Shown one piece after another: positions 1-12,185 of a DNA stretch of 64,000 nucleotides (within the stretch, counting starts at the first letter, position 1; each line of letters starts with the position of its first letter). The notes below the pieces were generated by a model that did not search any database, had not been told where the DNA came from, and saw only the letters and a list, made by a program, of their open reading frames with translations. Origin of the DNA: Theocolax elegans (lineage: Eukaryota > Arthropoda > Insecta > Hymenoptera > Cerocephalidae); NCBI GenBank assembly GCA_026168455.1, contig CM047429.1, forward strand, positions 1,291,370-1,355,369, in the 5' to 3' direction. Made by a program: the position numbers and the translations under genes.

Positions 1-807
1 TCTGGTGGCGGAGGCGCGGGAAAATTCCGCTCTTCCTCGATAAGCTCTTCCGCCTGACGAGCTAGCTGCACAAGCCTATCGACGCTTGTAACTTTTTCTT
101 TCGGAACTAACTTCCGAACAGACGGCAACATGTTAGCATACAACATGTCTAACTGAAACTGCGTACTCGGAGGCGCATTCATTCTGCTAAATATAGTTAG
201 CAAGCAGAAAATGTAATCGCGAGCAGGCTCTTCTCTACCCTGCTTGCGTGCTTGCGCTTCCGCCATTAAGCGCTGCTGAAAGTTTCTGCTCAACGCCATA
301 ACATCGTCGAGCAGCATTGCAAAAATCAGCCCAAGTATTCCAATCTTTCCGCGATTGGCGATACCAATGTAGCGCTACGCCAGTTAATAATTCCGAAAAA
401 GCATTCAGCAAATCCGTGTCAGAAATATGCGCTAACTTGCGACATTCTTCCACGCGCTGAATAATTCTTCGATGCTTTCGCGTTTTTCCGCCGGAAAACT
501 TAATATTCCACTGGCGAACTGTGCGACCTACGTCATGTGACTGTATAGGCGCTCTAGTCGACATATTCGACAAGATTGCGTAAGTTGATCGCTTGTAACT
601 ACAGGCACATTTCCCCCCTTCCAGACTCTTGCCAATCCGCAGGAGCTGGCAGAGACGAGAAATTTGACGTAGGAGTCGACTTATTCGTTTCAAAATAATT
701 TAAATTAAAAGTATCTTGAAAATTAACACTTTTGCGATTTTTCCGCTGCTTTTCCGCCGCAATTGACGTTTGCGTCGGAAGCTGCGTACTCGTCGCAAAA
801 TCCGCTG
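1..807 (-). pseudogene. Tandemly duplicated partial gag (copy of 1397-2288)
   Basis: Bases 1-807 repeat 1397-2288 almost base for base. The repeat lacks about 83 bp present at 2077-2159. The other differences I see are single-base indels, mostly in homopolymers (for example TTTC/TTC near 288, A2/A3 near 472, C/T runs near 486 and 610). The unit is about 1.4-1.5 kb, with junctions at 807/808 and 2288/2289. The duplicate sits downstream of the zinc-knuckle region of the first gag. It cannot encode a continuous protein because of the indels. Confidence 0.8.
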
Positions 808-924
808 ATTGTCTGTCCACTCCGACAGGCAAAAGCGAGGGCACTTTTTCCGTTTGCGCAGGTACTGATTGTGACTTATCACCATCAGAGGTCTCACTAA
901 TAATTGGGGCGATAGGGACCTTAT
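808..924 (-). other. Short segment linking the two gag copies
   Basis: Runs from the duplication junction to the stop of the first gag. Read on the minus strand it continues past the zinc knuckle with a Ser/Pro-containing stretch. No independent domain is recognisable. Confidence 0.4.
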
Positions 925-3114
925 CTATTCGCCCCTTTTCTCGTTTCCCGAGCACTCAGGACAATCCGTCTTGATATACCCGGGCCAACCGCAGCGATAG
1001 CAGTACACACGCTCTTTGGGACCTGCTTTCTTATCGCGGTTGCGACTACGCGCGGATTTTCCATTAGTAATGGATGATTTATTTTTACCATCATCCTTCC
1101 TCTCGGTACTAGTCACGCCAGATGGCTTATCAGAAACATTCTTTGCTCCTTTCGGCGCACCTGGTTTACTAAAATTACGCGCGTTTTGGCCTTTCTTATT
1201 GGCGGAATTCGCACAAGAATTCGCATATTTGCTAAATCTTTCATCTTGCATCTTCTCTAAGAGTTTGGCCAAATTTTCCATCGTAGGTTCTGCGATACTC
1301 GCTACTTTTACCGTAGCATCATCGCTAGCAGCTTTTCCGCCCTTCTTACCTCTGGCATCTGGCTGCTTATAAGCCACAGAAGGCAGAACGCTCTTTTCTG
1401 GTGGCGGAGGCGCGGGAAAATTCCGCTCTTCCTCGATAAGCTCTTCCGCCTGACGAGCTAGCTGCACAAGCCTATCGACGCTTGTAACTTTTTCTTTCGG
1501 AACTAACTTCCGAACAGACGGCAACATGTTAGCATACAAATGTCTAACTGAAACTGCGTACTCGGAGGCGCATTCATTCTGCTAAATATAGTTAGCAAGC
1601 AGAAAATGTAATCGCGAGCAGGCTCTTCTCTACCCTGCTTGCGTGCTTGCGCTTCCGCCATTAAGCGCTGCTGAAAGTTCTGCTCAACGCCATAACATCG
1701 TCGAGCAGCATTGCAAAAATCAGCCCAAGTATTCCAATCTTTCCGCGATTGGCGATACCAATGTAGCGCTACGCCAGTTAATAATTCCGAAAAAGCATTC
1801 AGCAAATCCGTGTCAGAAATATGCGCTAACTTGCGACATTCTTCCACGCGCTGAATAAATTCTTCGATGCTTTCGCGTTTTTCGCCGGAAAACTTAATAT
1901 TCCACTGGCGAACTGTGCGACCTACGTCATGTGACTGTATAGGCGCTCTAGTCGACATATTCGACAAGATTTGCGTAAGTTGATCGCTTGTAACTACAGG
2001 CACATTTTCCCCCCTTCCAGACTCTTGCCAATCCGCAGGAGCTGGCAGAGACGAGAAATTTGACGTAGGAGTCGGAAAATTTAACGCGTTTGCGTTTTAA
2101 ACGCGATCCAAGCGACTTTTCCGTTTGCGTGTGTAATACCGCTTGAGGTGCTTCAGGATGCTTATTCGTTTCAAAATAATTTAAATTAAAAGTATCTTGA
2201 AAATTAACACTTTTGCGATTTTTCCGCTGCTTTTCCGCCGCAATTGACGTTTGCGTCGGAAGCTGCGTACTCGTCGCAAAATCCGCTAATTGCTGCCTTA
2301 GATAATTCAACTCCTTCTCTTGTTGAAAGGCAAGCGATTGCGTTCTACTCAACTCCAGGGCTAAACCCCTTGGAGCGTTGTAGACTACGCCATTAGCTAA
2401 TGCACATAAAACGATATCATTATCAATTTTATTATTTTCTTTTGAAGAAAATACCGTTTTTGGTATCGCACCTCTTGATTGTAAATGCGTACTCGCTGCT
2501 TGCGTCGTCGAGTACGTAGTTGTAGTAGCGGTCGTTATCATCGCGGTCGAAATGGTAGGAATTGGCCTTACCGGTATGGTTGTGTTAAGCGTTTTTATCG
2601 AAGTCAATTCAAAATTTGATTTACAATTATTTTCGGCGGTGTTTTCCGCCGCGTTTTCCGCAAGGTTCCCCGCGATATTTCCCGCGTTAACCTCGCTATG
2701 CTGCGATTCCGCATCGGAATCGGCAAGTTGATCGTCATTTGACTTCGAGCTATTGGCAAGCGGAGAGAATCCGCTCTCATCCGCTCGATTGAGATTTTCA
2801 AATTGTCTGTGCGCAATCTGTACTTGCGCTTCTTCGCTAAATTTCGCATGTTTCAAAATGGTGCAGAGTCTTTGTTCACGACGAGTCCGCGAAACTAAAT
2901 CATCGTCACTAGTTGACTGGACGAAATCCGCGACTGTATAATCGCCGCGTAAACGCCTATATAACCTGTCTACACGTACAAAGGGCGTACCGTCGCGCGT
3001 CAATTCTAGCTGATCAAGTACAGAATCGAATTGATCGCTTGTTAGATTCAAAATCCATCCTTGGATCTCAACTCCGTACGTTTGATCGAAATCACACTCG
3101 TTCATACACGCCAT
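925..3114 (-). pseudogene. gag: gag of the gypsy-type element, frameshifted
   Basis: Gag forms the capsid that packages retrotransposon RNA. It reads from ATG at 3114 through three overlapping frames (3114-1948, 2003-1503, 1539-925), about 730 codons in all. Order: N-terminal variable region, a Ser/Thr/Ala-rich stretch, a helix with LALELSRTQSLAFQQ, a Retrotrans_gag core with the ALHWYRQSRKDW motif (about 1700-1760), then a basic tail and a zinc-knuckle-like sequence near 957-1010. That knuckle has CX2C and a final C but a Tyr where CX2CX4HX4C needs His, so zinc binding is doubtful. One frame break lies at the C-run near 2011-2016. The other is a missing base near 1537, where the duplicate copy at 1-807 has the extra base. 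Homopolymer position suggests either recent decay or sequencing error. Confidence 0.75.
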
Positions 3115-3119
3115 TTTGA

Positions 3120-4083
3120 ATTATAAAAATTAAATAAAATTTAAATTTTAGGCCTTATTGGCAAAATAAATTCTCACAATTAAAAAAATTTATCGAACAA
3201 ATTACAAAATAATTGCAAATCCCTATCAAATTATATACAAATTCGCTTAAATTTAACAAAAAAACAACTAATTTGTGAAAAAAACAAAATATTACAAATC
3301 TGCAACTTGTTAAAATAAATTTTCCAATTGTTTACAAAAAATAGAATAAAATTGAATTAACAAATATAATATTCAAAATTTAAAAGAATTTAAAGACAAA
3401 TTGTTTAAAGATAATAATTATTTAAAAAAAACAAAATTTTAAATTGCGAAGAAACGCTATTAAATCATTTTAATAATTTATAATAACAACAAAAAAAAAT
3501 TAAATTGAATTCAAATTTAAAAAAATAAATTAATTTACTTTATTTGCGCACACGCTTACATACACATACATACATGTACCGCGATACGCTACAATACTTA
3601 CATTTACCGCGTAAATCACACACACACTTACACGCACGCACGCGAAATAGACTAACTCAACCTAAATTGCGATTATACAGTTTACGACAAATTATTAAAA
3701 AAACAATAATTTTATTTTCTGCGGTGTCGCTAATAATTATTTAAATAAACAAATAAATAATAAAAGAAGCACGAAATAATTAATTAATTCGCGATACGCT
3801 AAAATTAAATCGAAAAGGAAAATCGATTTACAATTCGAATAATATAAGATTCAAAAGAATAATTTCGAAATGTATAGAAAGTACAATATTCGAATATTAT
3901 TCGCAGCGTAAACACCGCGAATCACCGCGAAACGTAAACAATGCGCTCGCTCGCCCTCGAAATGCTCGAAATAAAATCTCTTAATTTAACACGCCTATTG
4001 ACTGAATTAAAAATTTTTAAATATTAGAAATTAAATTTTGAGACTATTAATTGTCAATAATATGCGTATCGCTAATTACCATG
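3120..4083 (-). other. AT-rich untranslated leader between LTR and gag
   Basis: About 960 bp, strongly A/T-rich, with a short run of CA/TA-rich simple sequence near 3549-3640. I see no ORF with family resemblance and no second insertion. It fits the 5' untranslated leader of the flanking element. Confidence 0.5.
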
Positions 4084-4097
4084 CACGTTGGGCGCCA
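4084..4097 (-). promoter_or_regulatory. Primer-binding site, tRNA-Lys type
   Basis: Read on the minus strand, TGGCGCCCAACGTG starts at the first base inside the LTR. It is complementary to the 3' end of insect tRNA-Lys(CUU), including CCA, over 14 bases. This fixes the element's direction and identifies 4098-4846 as the 5' LTR. Confidence 0.75.
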
Positions 4098-4846
4098 TGT
4101 AACGGTTTTGCTATTTTTAAATATAAATACAAAAAGATAATAACAATTAACGACCGTTAAAATAATAGTCTCTATGCGATCGGCCGCTCAGTAATAATAC
4201 AAAACCAAACGTATATGCGGAGGCGGCGGTATTCTTTTATCTAGCAAAACGCGAAAGGAAAGGTGAGTAATTTGAAATAAGCAAAGAATCACAATCTGAA
4301 TAAAATAAATAAAGAAATATATTCTTAAATTACTTCGCTATATAAACACGTGCCGTTGCACGCGAGTAAGCAGGTCGGGAAATACGTTAAATAAATAAAG
4401 AGAGAAAGAGAGAGAGAGACTACAGAACTGACACTTACAGTGTGTAGTTCGCAATAGAAGATCGACTCCAGTGGATGAAATCTGCGTTGTCGCTTTTCTC
4501 TCCTCTCTGCTGGGAACACTGGGTTGCGTAAACGCTAACAAAATGCAAAGTTCGAACAACACACTAAAATTCGTCTTTAAACAACACCAGAATCAACCAA
4601 CTCTCAAAATCTCTGCGAGGCGAAATCAATCACGGCCGAGCTAAGTCTAATTATTCGTGTACTCGCAAGTCTCGATTCTCTCTCTCTCTCCCTACTCTTT
4701 TCCCTTAACGAAGGTCCGCGATAATCGCCGAAAATCGTCGAACGCCGACCTGTAACAGCTGTATAATGATTAGTACATAGGCTAGACAGAGAGAGAGAAT
4801 GCAACGGGCAATGTAATATAATCAAATATTACATTGATTCGTTACA
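4098..4846 (-). repeat. 5' LTR of the gypsy-type element (749 bp)
   Basis: Begins TGTAACGG and ends CGTTACA, giving inverted termini TGTAACG/CGTTACA. A diverged relative with the same ends and several shared internal blocks (for example GGAGGCGGCGGTAT) stands alone at 17082-17870. The flank after 4846 is only 7 bp long before the TTAA of the next miniature element. The partner LTR is outside the window, so the target duplication cannot be tested. Confidence 0.8.
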
Positions 4847-4857
4847 AAGTATATTAA

Positions 4858-5185
4858 GGGGATGTCGGACCCGTAGCCTCCATCAAAAGCCGCTCAATCT
4901 CGCAGCTTCGAATGGCGCTGTAGTCAGGTGTCGATTTCTACGATAAACGTACTTAAAACATAAATTATAAATTTTACAGCTACATAGAGCTGTTAAAAGA
5001 TACTTTCCCCCCTAGCTATGACTAAACTTAAGGTAATTATAATATTACTCTTGGCAGCAAATGTTTATTTTTTTAAAAAAATGTGAAATACGTCTCATAT
5101 TCAATGAATCTATATCTGCCGTAATGCTACACGCAACGTATTTCACATTTTTTAAAAAAAATAAACATTTACTGCCAAGAGTAAT
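4858..5185. mobile_element. Palindromic TTAA-flanked miniature element, left part
   Basis: Starts GGGGATGTCGG directly after TTAA (4854-4857). Together with 12451-12636 it forms one ~514-bp near-perfect palindrome that was later split by the copia element. The left arm (4858 to about 5094) is complementary to 5137-5185 plus the right part. The centre near 5095-5136 is unpaired. TTAA at both outer edges (4854-4857 and 12637-12640) points to a piggyBac-type miniature element; I see no transposase. The arms differ by a few substitutions. Confidence 0.75.
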
Positions 5186-5430
5186 TGATGGATTATTGGG
5201 TGGTGGCAGCAATAAAAACAACACCTCACTACACTTCACTTAATTTAATATAAAAATAATAAAACAATAAAAGTACAAGATAATAAAATCGAGATCTCGC
5301 GGTGGCGCCAAAACGATCAACTCAGATCGGTAGCTGAGGAGAGAGTGAGTCCTCCGACGGACACCGTGCTCTTCTATTGTCTTAAGGTGGTGGGGGAAAA
5401 TCGATAGAAGGGCCGATCGCAATTCCAACA
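5186..5430 (-). repeat. 3' LTR of the copia element (245 bp)
   Basis: Identical by eye to 12201-12445. On the minus strand it is preceded by a polypurine tract (GGGAGGGAG, 5431-5439) ending at the LTR edge. Confidence 0.9.
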
Positions 5431-5439
5431 CTCCCTCCC
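5431..5439 (-). promoter_or_regulatory. Polypurine tract of the copia element
   Basis: The minus strand reads GGGAGGGAG abutting the 3' LTR, the expected place for plus-strand DNA priming. Confidence 0.6.
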
Positions 5440-5610
5440 GATCGGACCTGTAATCACTTACTGTTTCCTAAAAGAAATACAAATCACACATATTAAGCAT
5501 AATATATACGCATCTCTTTATCCATTCATTATCTTGAAGGTTAGTTTATTATGTAAACCAAAAGCCAACGGCTTTGTAAATATATCAGCAAGCTGTTCTT
5601 TTGACTTAAC

Positions 5611-8600
5611 TCACATCACTTTAACAAAACCCATTTTAACACATTCTCTCACATAATGTTCTTTAATTTCAATCATATTGCTACCTGTTATTTGGGTGGC
5701 TGCACCAGCCGCCTTATTGTCGCACCACAGAATCATAGGTTTGAAGTCATCAATTAGAATCAATTTGAGAGCATTTGACAACGAAATTTTATATTGACAC
5801 GCCTCGCTCATTGCTATATACTCAGCTTGACAGTTAGATAATGCGACATTTAATTGTTTGTGTGTCTTTCAAGACACCGCATCTCAAAACAATATAATTA
5901 CAAAACCACTAGTTGTCAAACTATTTCTACAATCGGCAAAACTTGCATCAGAATAAGTCTGAATATCATCAGTATTACCAGTATATTTTAGACCCAAGTA
6001 CACACTTCCCTTTAAATACCAAAAATCCTTTTATCATTTCCCAATCGTCCTCATTCGGATTTATTCGATGCTTACCGACAATATTTACTGCATAAGTAAT
6101 ATCAGGACGCGTCACATTTGCTAAATACAATAATGAACCCACGGCTTCTCTATAGGGAACATTCAGTTTGAATTCGTCACTTTTATATTCCGATTCTGTC
6201 TCATTCTCTTCGCGATCGCGTCTCTTACGATTTGCTACCTGGTTTGTAATCATCGGAGTCCTTTGCGGATGCATCTCACCAAACCCAAATCTCTGTAACA
6301 ATTTTAATATATAGCTTTCTTGTGACAATGTCAACGTTTTATTCACTCTATCCCGTATAATCTTAATTCCCAGAAAGCACTTCGGTTCTTCCAGATCAGT
6401 CATTTCAAATTCTGATTTCAATTTAGTTTTCACCTCGCTTAGTCGGACTTGATCGTTGCTAGCAATTAACATGTCCTCAACATACAAAAACTGAAAAACA
6501 AAATTTTATTCGCCTCTCGCCAAGTAAATAAACATGGTTCGCTATCATGAGTATGTAAACATATTTTATTAGCGGCTTCCGTAAACCTTTCATTCCAACG
6601 TTTCGGACTGATTTTTAAACCATACAACGCTTTCTTCAATTTACAGACCTTTTCTCGCTTCTCTTTGCTCGTCACATTCATGCCTTCTGGCAATTTCATG
6701 TATATCTCTTTGCTTATAGTTCCGTTCAAGAGAGCGGTTTTCACGTCCATTTGATATACGTCCAAATCATATTTATTAATGATAGCTAGAACCGATCTTA
6801 TCAAGGTTAATCTCGAAACAGGTGCGTATGTTTCAACCAAATCATATTCATTTCTATCCTTGAAACCTCTTATAACAAGTCTCGCTTTATATTTACACGT
6901 CCCTTCTTTTTCCATCTTTTTCTTCAAGATCTACCTAGAATCTATTATATTCGGTTTATTTTCGCCTCTCACAATTTCAGATCGTTCTACCAGTTCCCAT
7001 ACTTCATTTTGTTCATTGAGTCCAATTCACTCTGAATTGCAGACAACCAATTTTCTTTGTCTTTTGAACTCATCGCCTCTCTATACGATTGTGGGTCACA
7101 GTTAATTTTCGCTAACAGTGCATTATATTTCAGATCACTTAATATTTGTTCCTTTTCTATTTCGCTTTCTTTCGCTTGCAATTTCCTCGGGTGACCTGTC
7201 TTTCTCTTTTCTACTCCCTCCTTTCTTATTATTTCCTCAGATTCTCTCGACACATCTTTCTCATAATTCAAGAACCACTTCTCGTTTACCTTTTCAAAAT
7301 TATTGTCCCAGTCTTGTATTTCATTCTTTGTGAATCTGTCACCAAAAACAATTTTTTCATTGAATCTCACATCTCGACTTTCATAAAATCTATTCTCATC
7401 TGGTTTGAACAAGACATAACCGGTGGCTTTGTATCCAACAAAAAAAAACTTGGGATTGCAATCTGTCCAAACTTAGGACCTATTTTCCTCTGAATCTTTA
7501 CATGCAACCGAAACGCCTAAATTGTTTTAAATTCACGGTATAATTTGTGTTGAATTTTTCCAAAGGAGAAACCATCTCATTTGACTTGTGCGGAGTTCTA
7601 TTGTAAGCATAAACAGCAGCACCCAAAACCAAGTCCCTCATATTTTCTGGAAATTTCGAATCAAACATTAGCGCTCTTACTTTCTTCTGAATAGTCTGAT
7701 TGAATCTCTCAGCCACTCCATTGTGTTGAGGAGTATCAGAACATGCCAACTACAATTCAGCTCCGAGTGTTTCGAGTACTTATATTGTATCGCCTCCCGT
7801 AAATTCTGTGCCCTGATCTGATCTTAAATAACAGACTTTCGCGTCTCGTCCAAGTAAATTTCTCGAAGTTTTAACAAACTGATCAAGACACGATCCTGTA
7901 TCAATTTTAAATTTCATGGAATATGCCTGAGCTAATCGGGAATAATCATCGACAAATACAGAAATAAAGCGATATCCATTTGGGTGTGATTTCGGACTTA
8001 TCGGGCCCATTATGTCCGAATGAATCATTTATAATTGAGCAGATGCTCTCATCCTCGTCTCATTGAAAGGCAATCTGTTCATTTTAGTCATTCTACACAC
8101 TTCGCATTCAAGCACGGAATTATCAAATTTCACATCACTCAATTTCTTAAAATCAGGAAATCTCTTCTGCAAGTTTCTCAGATAATTTAAAAAAAAACAT
8201 GACCCATTCTCACATGCCATAACATTGACTTATTCGATTGGACAGGTAAATCTGTGTCGCAATTAATTTCCTTTCCACATCTCAATTTTTCATCAGTGTT
8301 TACAGTTATTTCGTTAGGGTTATGCAGTTTTCTATCTGCCACTGTTATTTCAAAACTTGAACCGACTTTCAACACGTCACTTTTATTTCAAAGCTTGAAC
8401 CGACTTTCAACACGTCACTGTTATTTCAAAGCTTGAACCGACTTTCAACACGTCACTGTTATTTCAAAACTTGAACCGACTTTCAACACGTCACTGTTAT
8501 TTCAAAGCTTGAACCGACTTTCAACACGTCACTGTTATTTCAAAGCTTGAACCGACTTTCAACACGTCACTTTTATTTCTTAATTTCTGACTGGGATTCG

Positions 8601-8868
8601 ATTCCTTGGATTTCATTTAATTTTACATCAGGAGTCGGTTTAATTTTGCTGCTGATTAGAAGATACGCATTGGTGTACAATTGAATTTTTCCAAACTTGA
8701 TTTTGAACAATCGCTTCGCTTTTCTATTTCGATTTCAACCAACCAGTATGGTTTCTCGTATATTCCAGTCAGAGAGGTTTTATTCGAAATGGGATTAAAT
8801 ATATCTACTCTCTTATTATCCAAATGAATGCCTAGTCCCTTGTCTACAAATTTTCTTAAGGATAGCAA
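5611..8868 (-). pseudogene. pol: pol of the copia element (integrase, RT, RNase H), frameshifted
   Basis: Fragments in order: a possible protease-region remnant (8868-8656, no clear active site), the pre-integrase zinc region (LWHVRMGH and ECEVC, about 8375-8029), integrase core with D in IHSDIMG, D in LRSDQGTEF and E in NGVAERFNQ (8028-7498, all three acidic residues kept), linker (7412-6987), RT (6927-5975) with the usual YAPVSR and KALYGLK motifs, and the end of RNase H with CDNKAA (5811-5611). The RT catalytic box reads YVED at 6473-6484 instead of YVDD, so one metal-binding Asp is Glu. Frames change near 6485-6500 and at other points, and the 38-bp repeats at 8345-8578 break the frame upstream of integrase. 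Confidence 0.8.
8345..8578 (-). repeat. 38-bp minisatellite inside copia pol (six units)
   Basis: Six units begin at 8345, 8383, 8421, 8459, 8497 and 8535, each exactly 38 bp, with a partial seventh at 8573. Units differ by single bases (AAAC/AAGC, CACTT/CACTG). Because 38 is not a multiple of three, each extra copy shifts the reading frame. On the minus strand one unit reads as VLKVGSSFEIT before the frame is lost. Confidence 0.9.
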
Positions 8869-8955
8869 ATTTTCCGAAAATGATTATCACATTATTTAAG
8901 GTTAGAATTCTATTATTTCCCGTTTTAATATCTACGCATCCCGCTCCCTCCGATT

Positions 8956-10851
8956 TTAAGCTCGCCTCTGGAATTTTGTTTGCGCATCTCTCACATTTCT
9001 CTCATCACTTCCAAATTGTCTTTTGTAACCAAGAGTTCGATTCTCTTGGTTAAATCTCGCATACCTTATAATACCGAGTCCTCTTCCACGTCTCGCGTTG
9101 CTCGCATCTCTTGTGCTGGGATTTGGGCAATTCTCGGCCTTGTAATCCCGTGATAATTGCCTACAATTGTAGCACAATTTTTCTCCCGAGTTTTTCCTGG
9201 GACAGTCACGACTAATATGCCCATATGCGTGACACTCGTAGCAACGCATCCCTTCTATTTGTGCGGCAGCCAGAGCTACTCTAGGCTCTACACTAGTGCT
9301 CACTGTCGCACCTCCGCTTCCCTTCCTCATCGCTTCATGCTGTAAAAGAAATGTTTTTAATTGATTATAATTTAGATCCTTACCCGTCGCGTTTTTGTTC
9401 ACAAAATTAAGTTCGTGAATCTGTGGCACTTCTCGTACTATTGCATTATAAAAGGCATCACGAATCTCAGATTCAACAAACGGCTGAGTATGAGGAATAT
9501 TATTATGTGTTCTTATTATCTCATCAAATTTATCAACGAAAACTGACACTCTCTCTTTACGTTTGAACACCAAAGAATACAACTGTTTCCTTAAGTTAAC
9601 AGACGATAAACTACATTCACATCTCTTAAATTCCTTAATTTTTTCCAGCATCTCTTTCGGGTTTTTAATATCAATTAATTTGGCATGATAATTTTGATCG
9701 ATATGATTTATTAAAGTATCTCTGACTTTAAACTGATCTCGCGTTAACATTTCTCTTTCCGTCGCGTCTCGTTTTTCAGAGTTTTCATCAATAATGTACA
9801 TTAAATCCAAGGCAATTAATTCCGAAGTAAAGTAATCCATAAACAGTTCGTATTTCATTTGTACCGATAATTTATAATCTCTCTTTTTACACGAATCTCT
9901 CATATTCAGTAATTTAATCGCGTCTTTAAACTCACTCATGTCATTCGATTTGTTAAAATTTTTAGTTTCCGAATTATTTTCTTTCTCTACTTCTGATCTA
10001 ATTAATTTTATTATATCCGCTTTCGATATAACGTCATGCCCCGAATTTTCGGTCGAGTTATGTGCAATTTCTTTAAAATCATTTTCATTCTTATCATAAA
10101 ACTCATCTCTTACCTCTTTCATTTCCCTTAACACCTCTCATCCTTCACGAATGCATCCTGTCATCCCCGAACACATTCGTCTCATCTCATCGTTGAGGTT
10201 GCGCTTCTCATCAATATTTTCTCTCAAGTTGTTTCGTTGTGATATGTCGCGTCCCGTCATTGAATCAAAGAAATTGTTTATGTCCGTGACCACCATGTCT
10301 ACCCGGATCCTCAAATTCGCAACAGGTTGCATTTTCTCCTCAATAACTTGAGTGACTATTTCCATCACATTTCTCGTCTCATCCATCTCATCTGAAAAAT
10401 CATCTCTTTTAATATTAGGCAATTTAGTTTTGTTTTTAATTCGCATGCTTATGTTACATTTTTCATCAGCAATAATCAACGGCGCATTTTTATTCAACAC
10501 ATTCGCTTCTCTGAAATTTCGCTTCTCGTTTATTATCGAATCTCGTTTATCGCTCATCTCAGAGTCCGTTTCGCATTCAATATCTCTGCTCATCTCTTCA
10601 CCCTTCACGTCCACGTCTCTCAGGTCGACCTCAAACGCATCATCGTTCAACTCATCGCTTGTAATACCCATCTCTTTCGCATCATTCAAATCCCATTTAA
10701 TCATTTCAGATTTTACTAAATTGCCTAATTCGGTAGAGGGGTATGTAATTAGCTGGTTTTTGACCGGAATGGTCAGTACTTCCCTTTTATTGCGCCTAGC
10801 CTTGATTGCTTCAGATACCATTCGAATCTGATCTCCTGATAGGTGATCCAT
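8956..10851 (-). pseudogene. gag: gag of the copia element, one in-frame stop
   Basis: One reading frame of about 630 codons runs from ATG at 10851 to 8956, interrupted only by TGA at 10140-10138. The first ~237 residues are acidic and rich in Asp/Glu/Arg, an extension I do not recognise from typical copia gag. The second part has a helical capsid-like region (about 9500-9900) and a perfect CX2CX4HX4C zinc knuckle (CYECHAYGHISRDC, about 9205-9246). A second, degenerate knuckle follows, beginning CYNC but lacking the His spacing. The knuckle binds element RNA in the particle. The single TGA could be a mutation or a readthrough point; nothing around it proves the latter. Confidence 0.75.
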
Positions 10852-10854
10852 ATC

Positions 10855-12185
10855 TGAAAAACATGTATCGCAATCAGCTGATGGTTCAACCTCTTGAACA
10901 CAAAGCTGTTAAACCATCAGCGAATGTAGACAACTAACACTTGAACACAAAGTGTAGCCAACCACATCCCCACTAATGCACCGCGAGAACGTACGACGCC
11001 TGCAGCACATCAGCAGACCAGCTGTGCCGATGAATGCAACTTTTAAAACATTTTAATAATTATTATTTATTATGTACACAGGGTACACGTGAATCCGGAT
11101 TCTGTTGTGAAAATTATTTATTTTCCAAGAAGGTCTAGACCAACCTTCAGCCCGGGGAAACTCTTCTCATGTCAATTCTCATTTTAAACAGCGCATCACT
11201 TTGTTAACGTTAACTTTTACTTAATATCCTTTTAAAGTTGCTTAGACATTTGTTGGACCGATATTGTATCGCATGCGGTACGAGAAAGAGGAAAAAGAAA
11301 AGAAAAGAAAAGGAAGAACAGCTGATCCGAATTTAGCGCGCAAGATCCTGTCTATCTAGCCTTTCGTCTACCATATTTCGCGCTTCTTTGCATCGTGAAC
11401 GCCCCGCTCCGCGCTCCTAGTCTCGCTCATTTCCCTACTACGTAAGTACGCGTCTCCGCTCTCTTCCCCACTTCGCGCGCGCCCGAACTCGCGCTTCTCC
11501 CGTACACGCCCTTCTCCCGTACTCTCCCTTCTCTCTCTTTCTCGAGTGTTCCCGAGCTCGTTCGGCCGCTCTTGCCTTGCGCTCTCCTTCTAACTCGCAC
11601 TCACGCTCTCCTTCTCACTCGCACTCACGCTCTCCTTCTCTCTCGCACTCTCGCTCTCCTTCTCTCTCGCATTCTCGCTCTCCTTCTCACTCGCACTCTC
11701 GCTCTGCTGTTCCTACTTCGTCGCTCACGTGTTACCGCCGCATGCAATACCCGGTACAAACAAATGCCGCGCTCTGACCTTTCCAAGGTCCTGTTCCACG
11801 AATTTTTCGAACAAAAGACAAACGTGTCTATGAACATTTTTCCTCATCACACTCACAATTTTTCTCATCTAGGCTTTTCTCATCGCATCCACACAAGATT
11901 AATAATAGATTAATAAATAAATTAATAAAATTAATAAACCATGAATACCGGCCGGTGAATTTGCATAACATGTTAGTCCAAGATCGCATCGCACAACGAT
12001 ATCGTTTTAAACACAAATCACCGCGTCGCTATCAAATCGATTTTCACTTCACTTTATTAAGAATTTTCACATACCCTTGGTGATGCTGCTCGTCGCCTTC
12101 TCTCCTTTTTCCGACATCCTCGTTATGCACGACTCTTACCAAAAAGCAGAACCTTCTCTGAATTCCCCGCGCAAAAGGAAGCGGT
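10855..12185 (-). other. Long untranslated leader of the copia element
   Basis: About 1.3 kb between the primer site and gag, unusually long for copia. It contains a purine-rich stretch (about 11283-11316), a GC-richer CT-repeat region (11400-11710) and AT-rich DNA. No domain is recognisable. A nested fragment of another repeat could be hidden here, but I see no termini. Confidence 0.45.
11577..11707. repeat. 24-bp CT-rich tandem repeat in the copia leader
   Basis: GCTCTCC recurs at 11581, 11605, 11629, 11653 and 11677, with a last degenerate unit at 11701, an exact 24-bp period. The encoded Ser/His/Arg repeat ORFs are a by-product of the period being divisible by three. Confidence 0.85.

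Larger units (their letters stand above)
1..4846 (-). mobile_element. Ty3/gypsy-type LTR retrotransposon, 5' portion
   Basis: Minus-strand LTR element cut by the window edge. Seen from its 5' end: LTR (4098-4846), a primer-binding site directly inside it, an AT-rich leader (3120-4083) and a gag gene (3114 down to 925), then a second partial gag copy running off the window at base 1. No protease, RT or integrase is visible, so pol must lie to the left or be missing. The gag domain with an ALHWY-type motif and the tRNA-Lys-type primer site favour Ty3/gypsy over Pao/BEL, but without pol this is family-level inference. Gag carries single-base frameshifts, so the copy as written is not functional. 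Confidence 0.8.

Noticed and set aside
3544..3744. Small coding gene in the gypsy-type leader
   Set aside because: Low-complexity CA/AT sequence; no domain and no conservation evidence.
11572..11913. Ser/His/Arg repeat proteins from the CT-rich leader of the copia element
   Set aside because: The ORFs arise from a 24-bp simple repeat in a region that should be untranslated.
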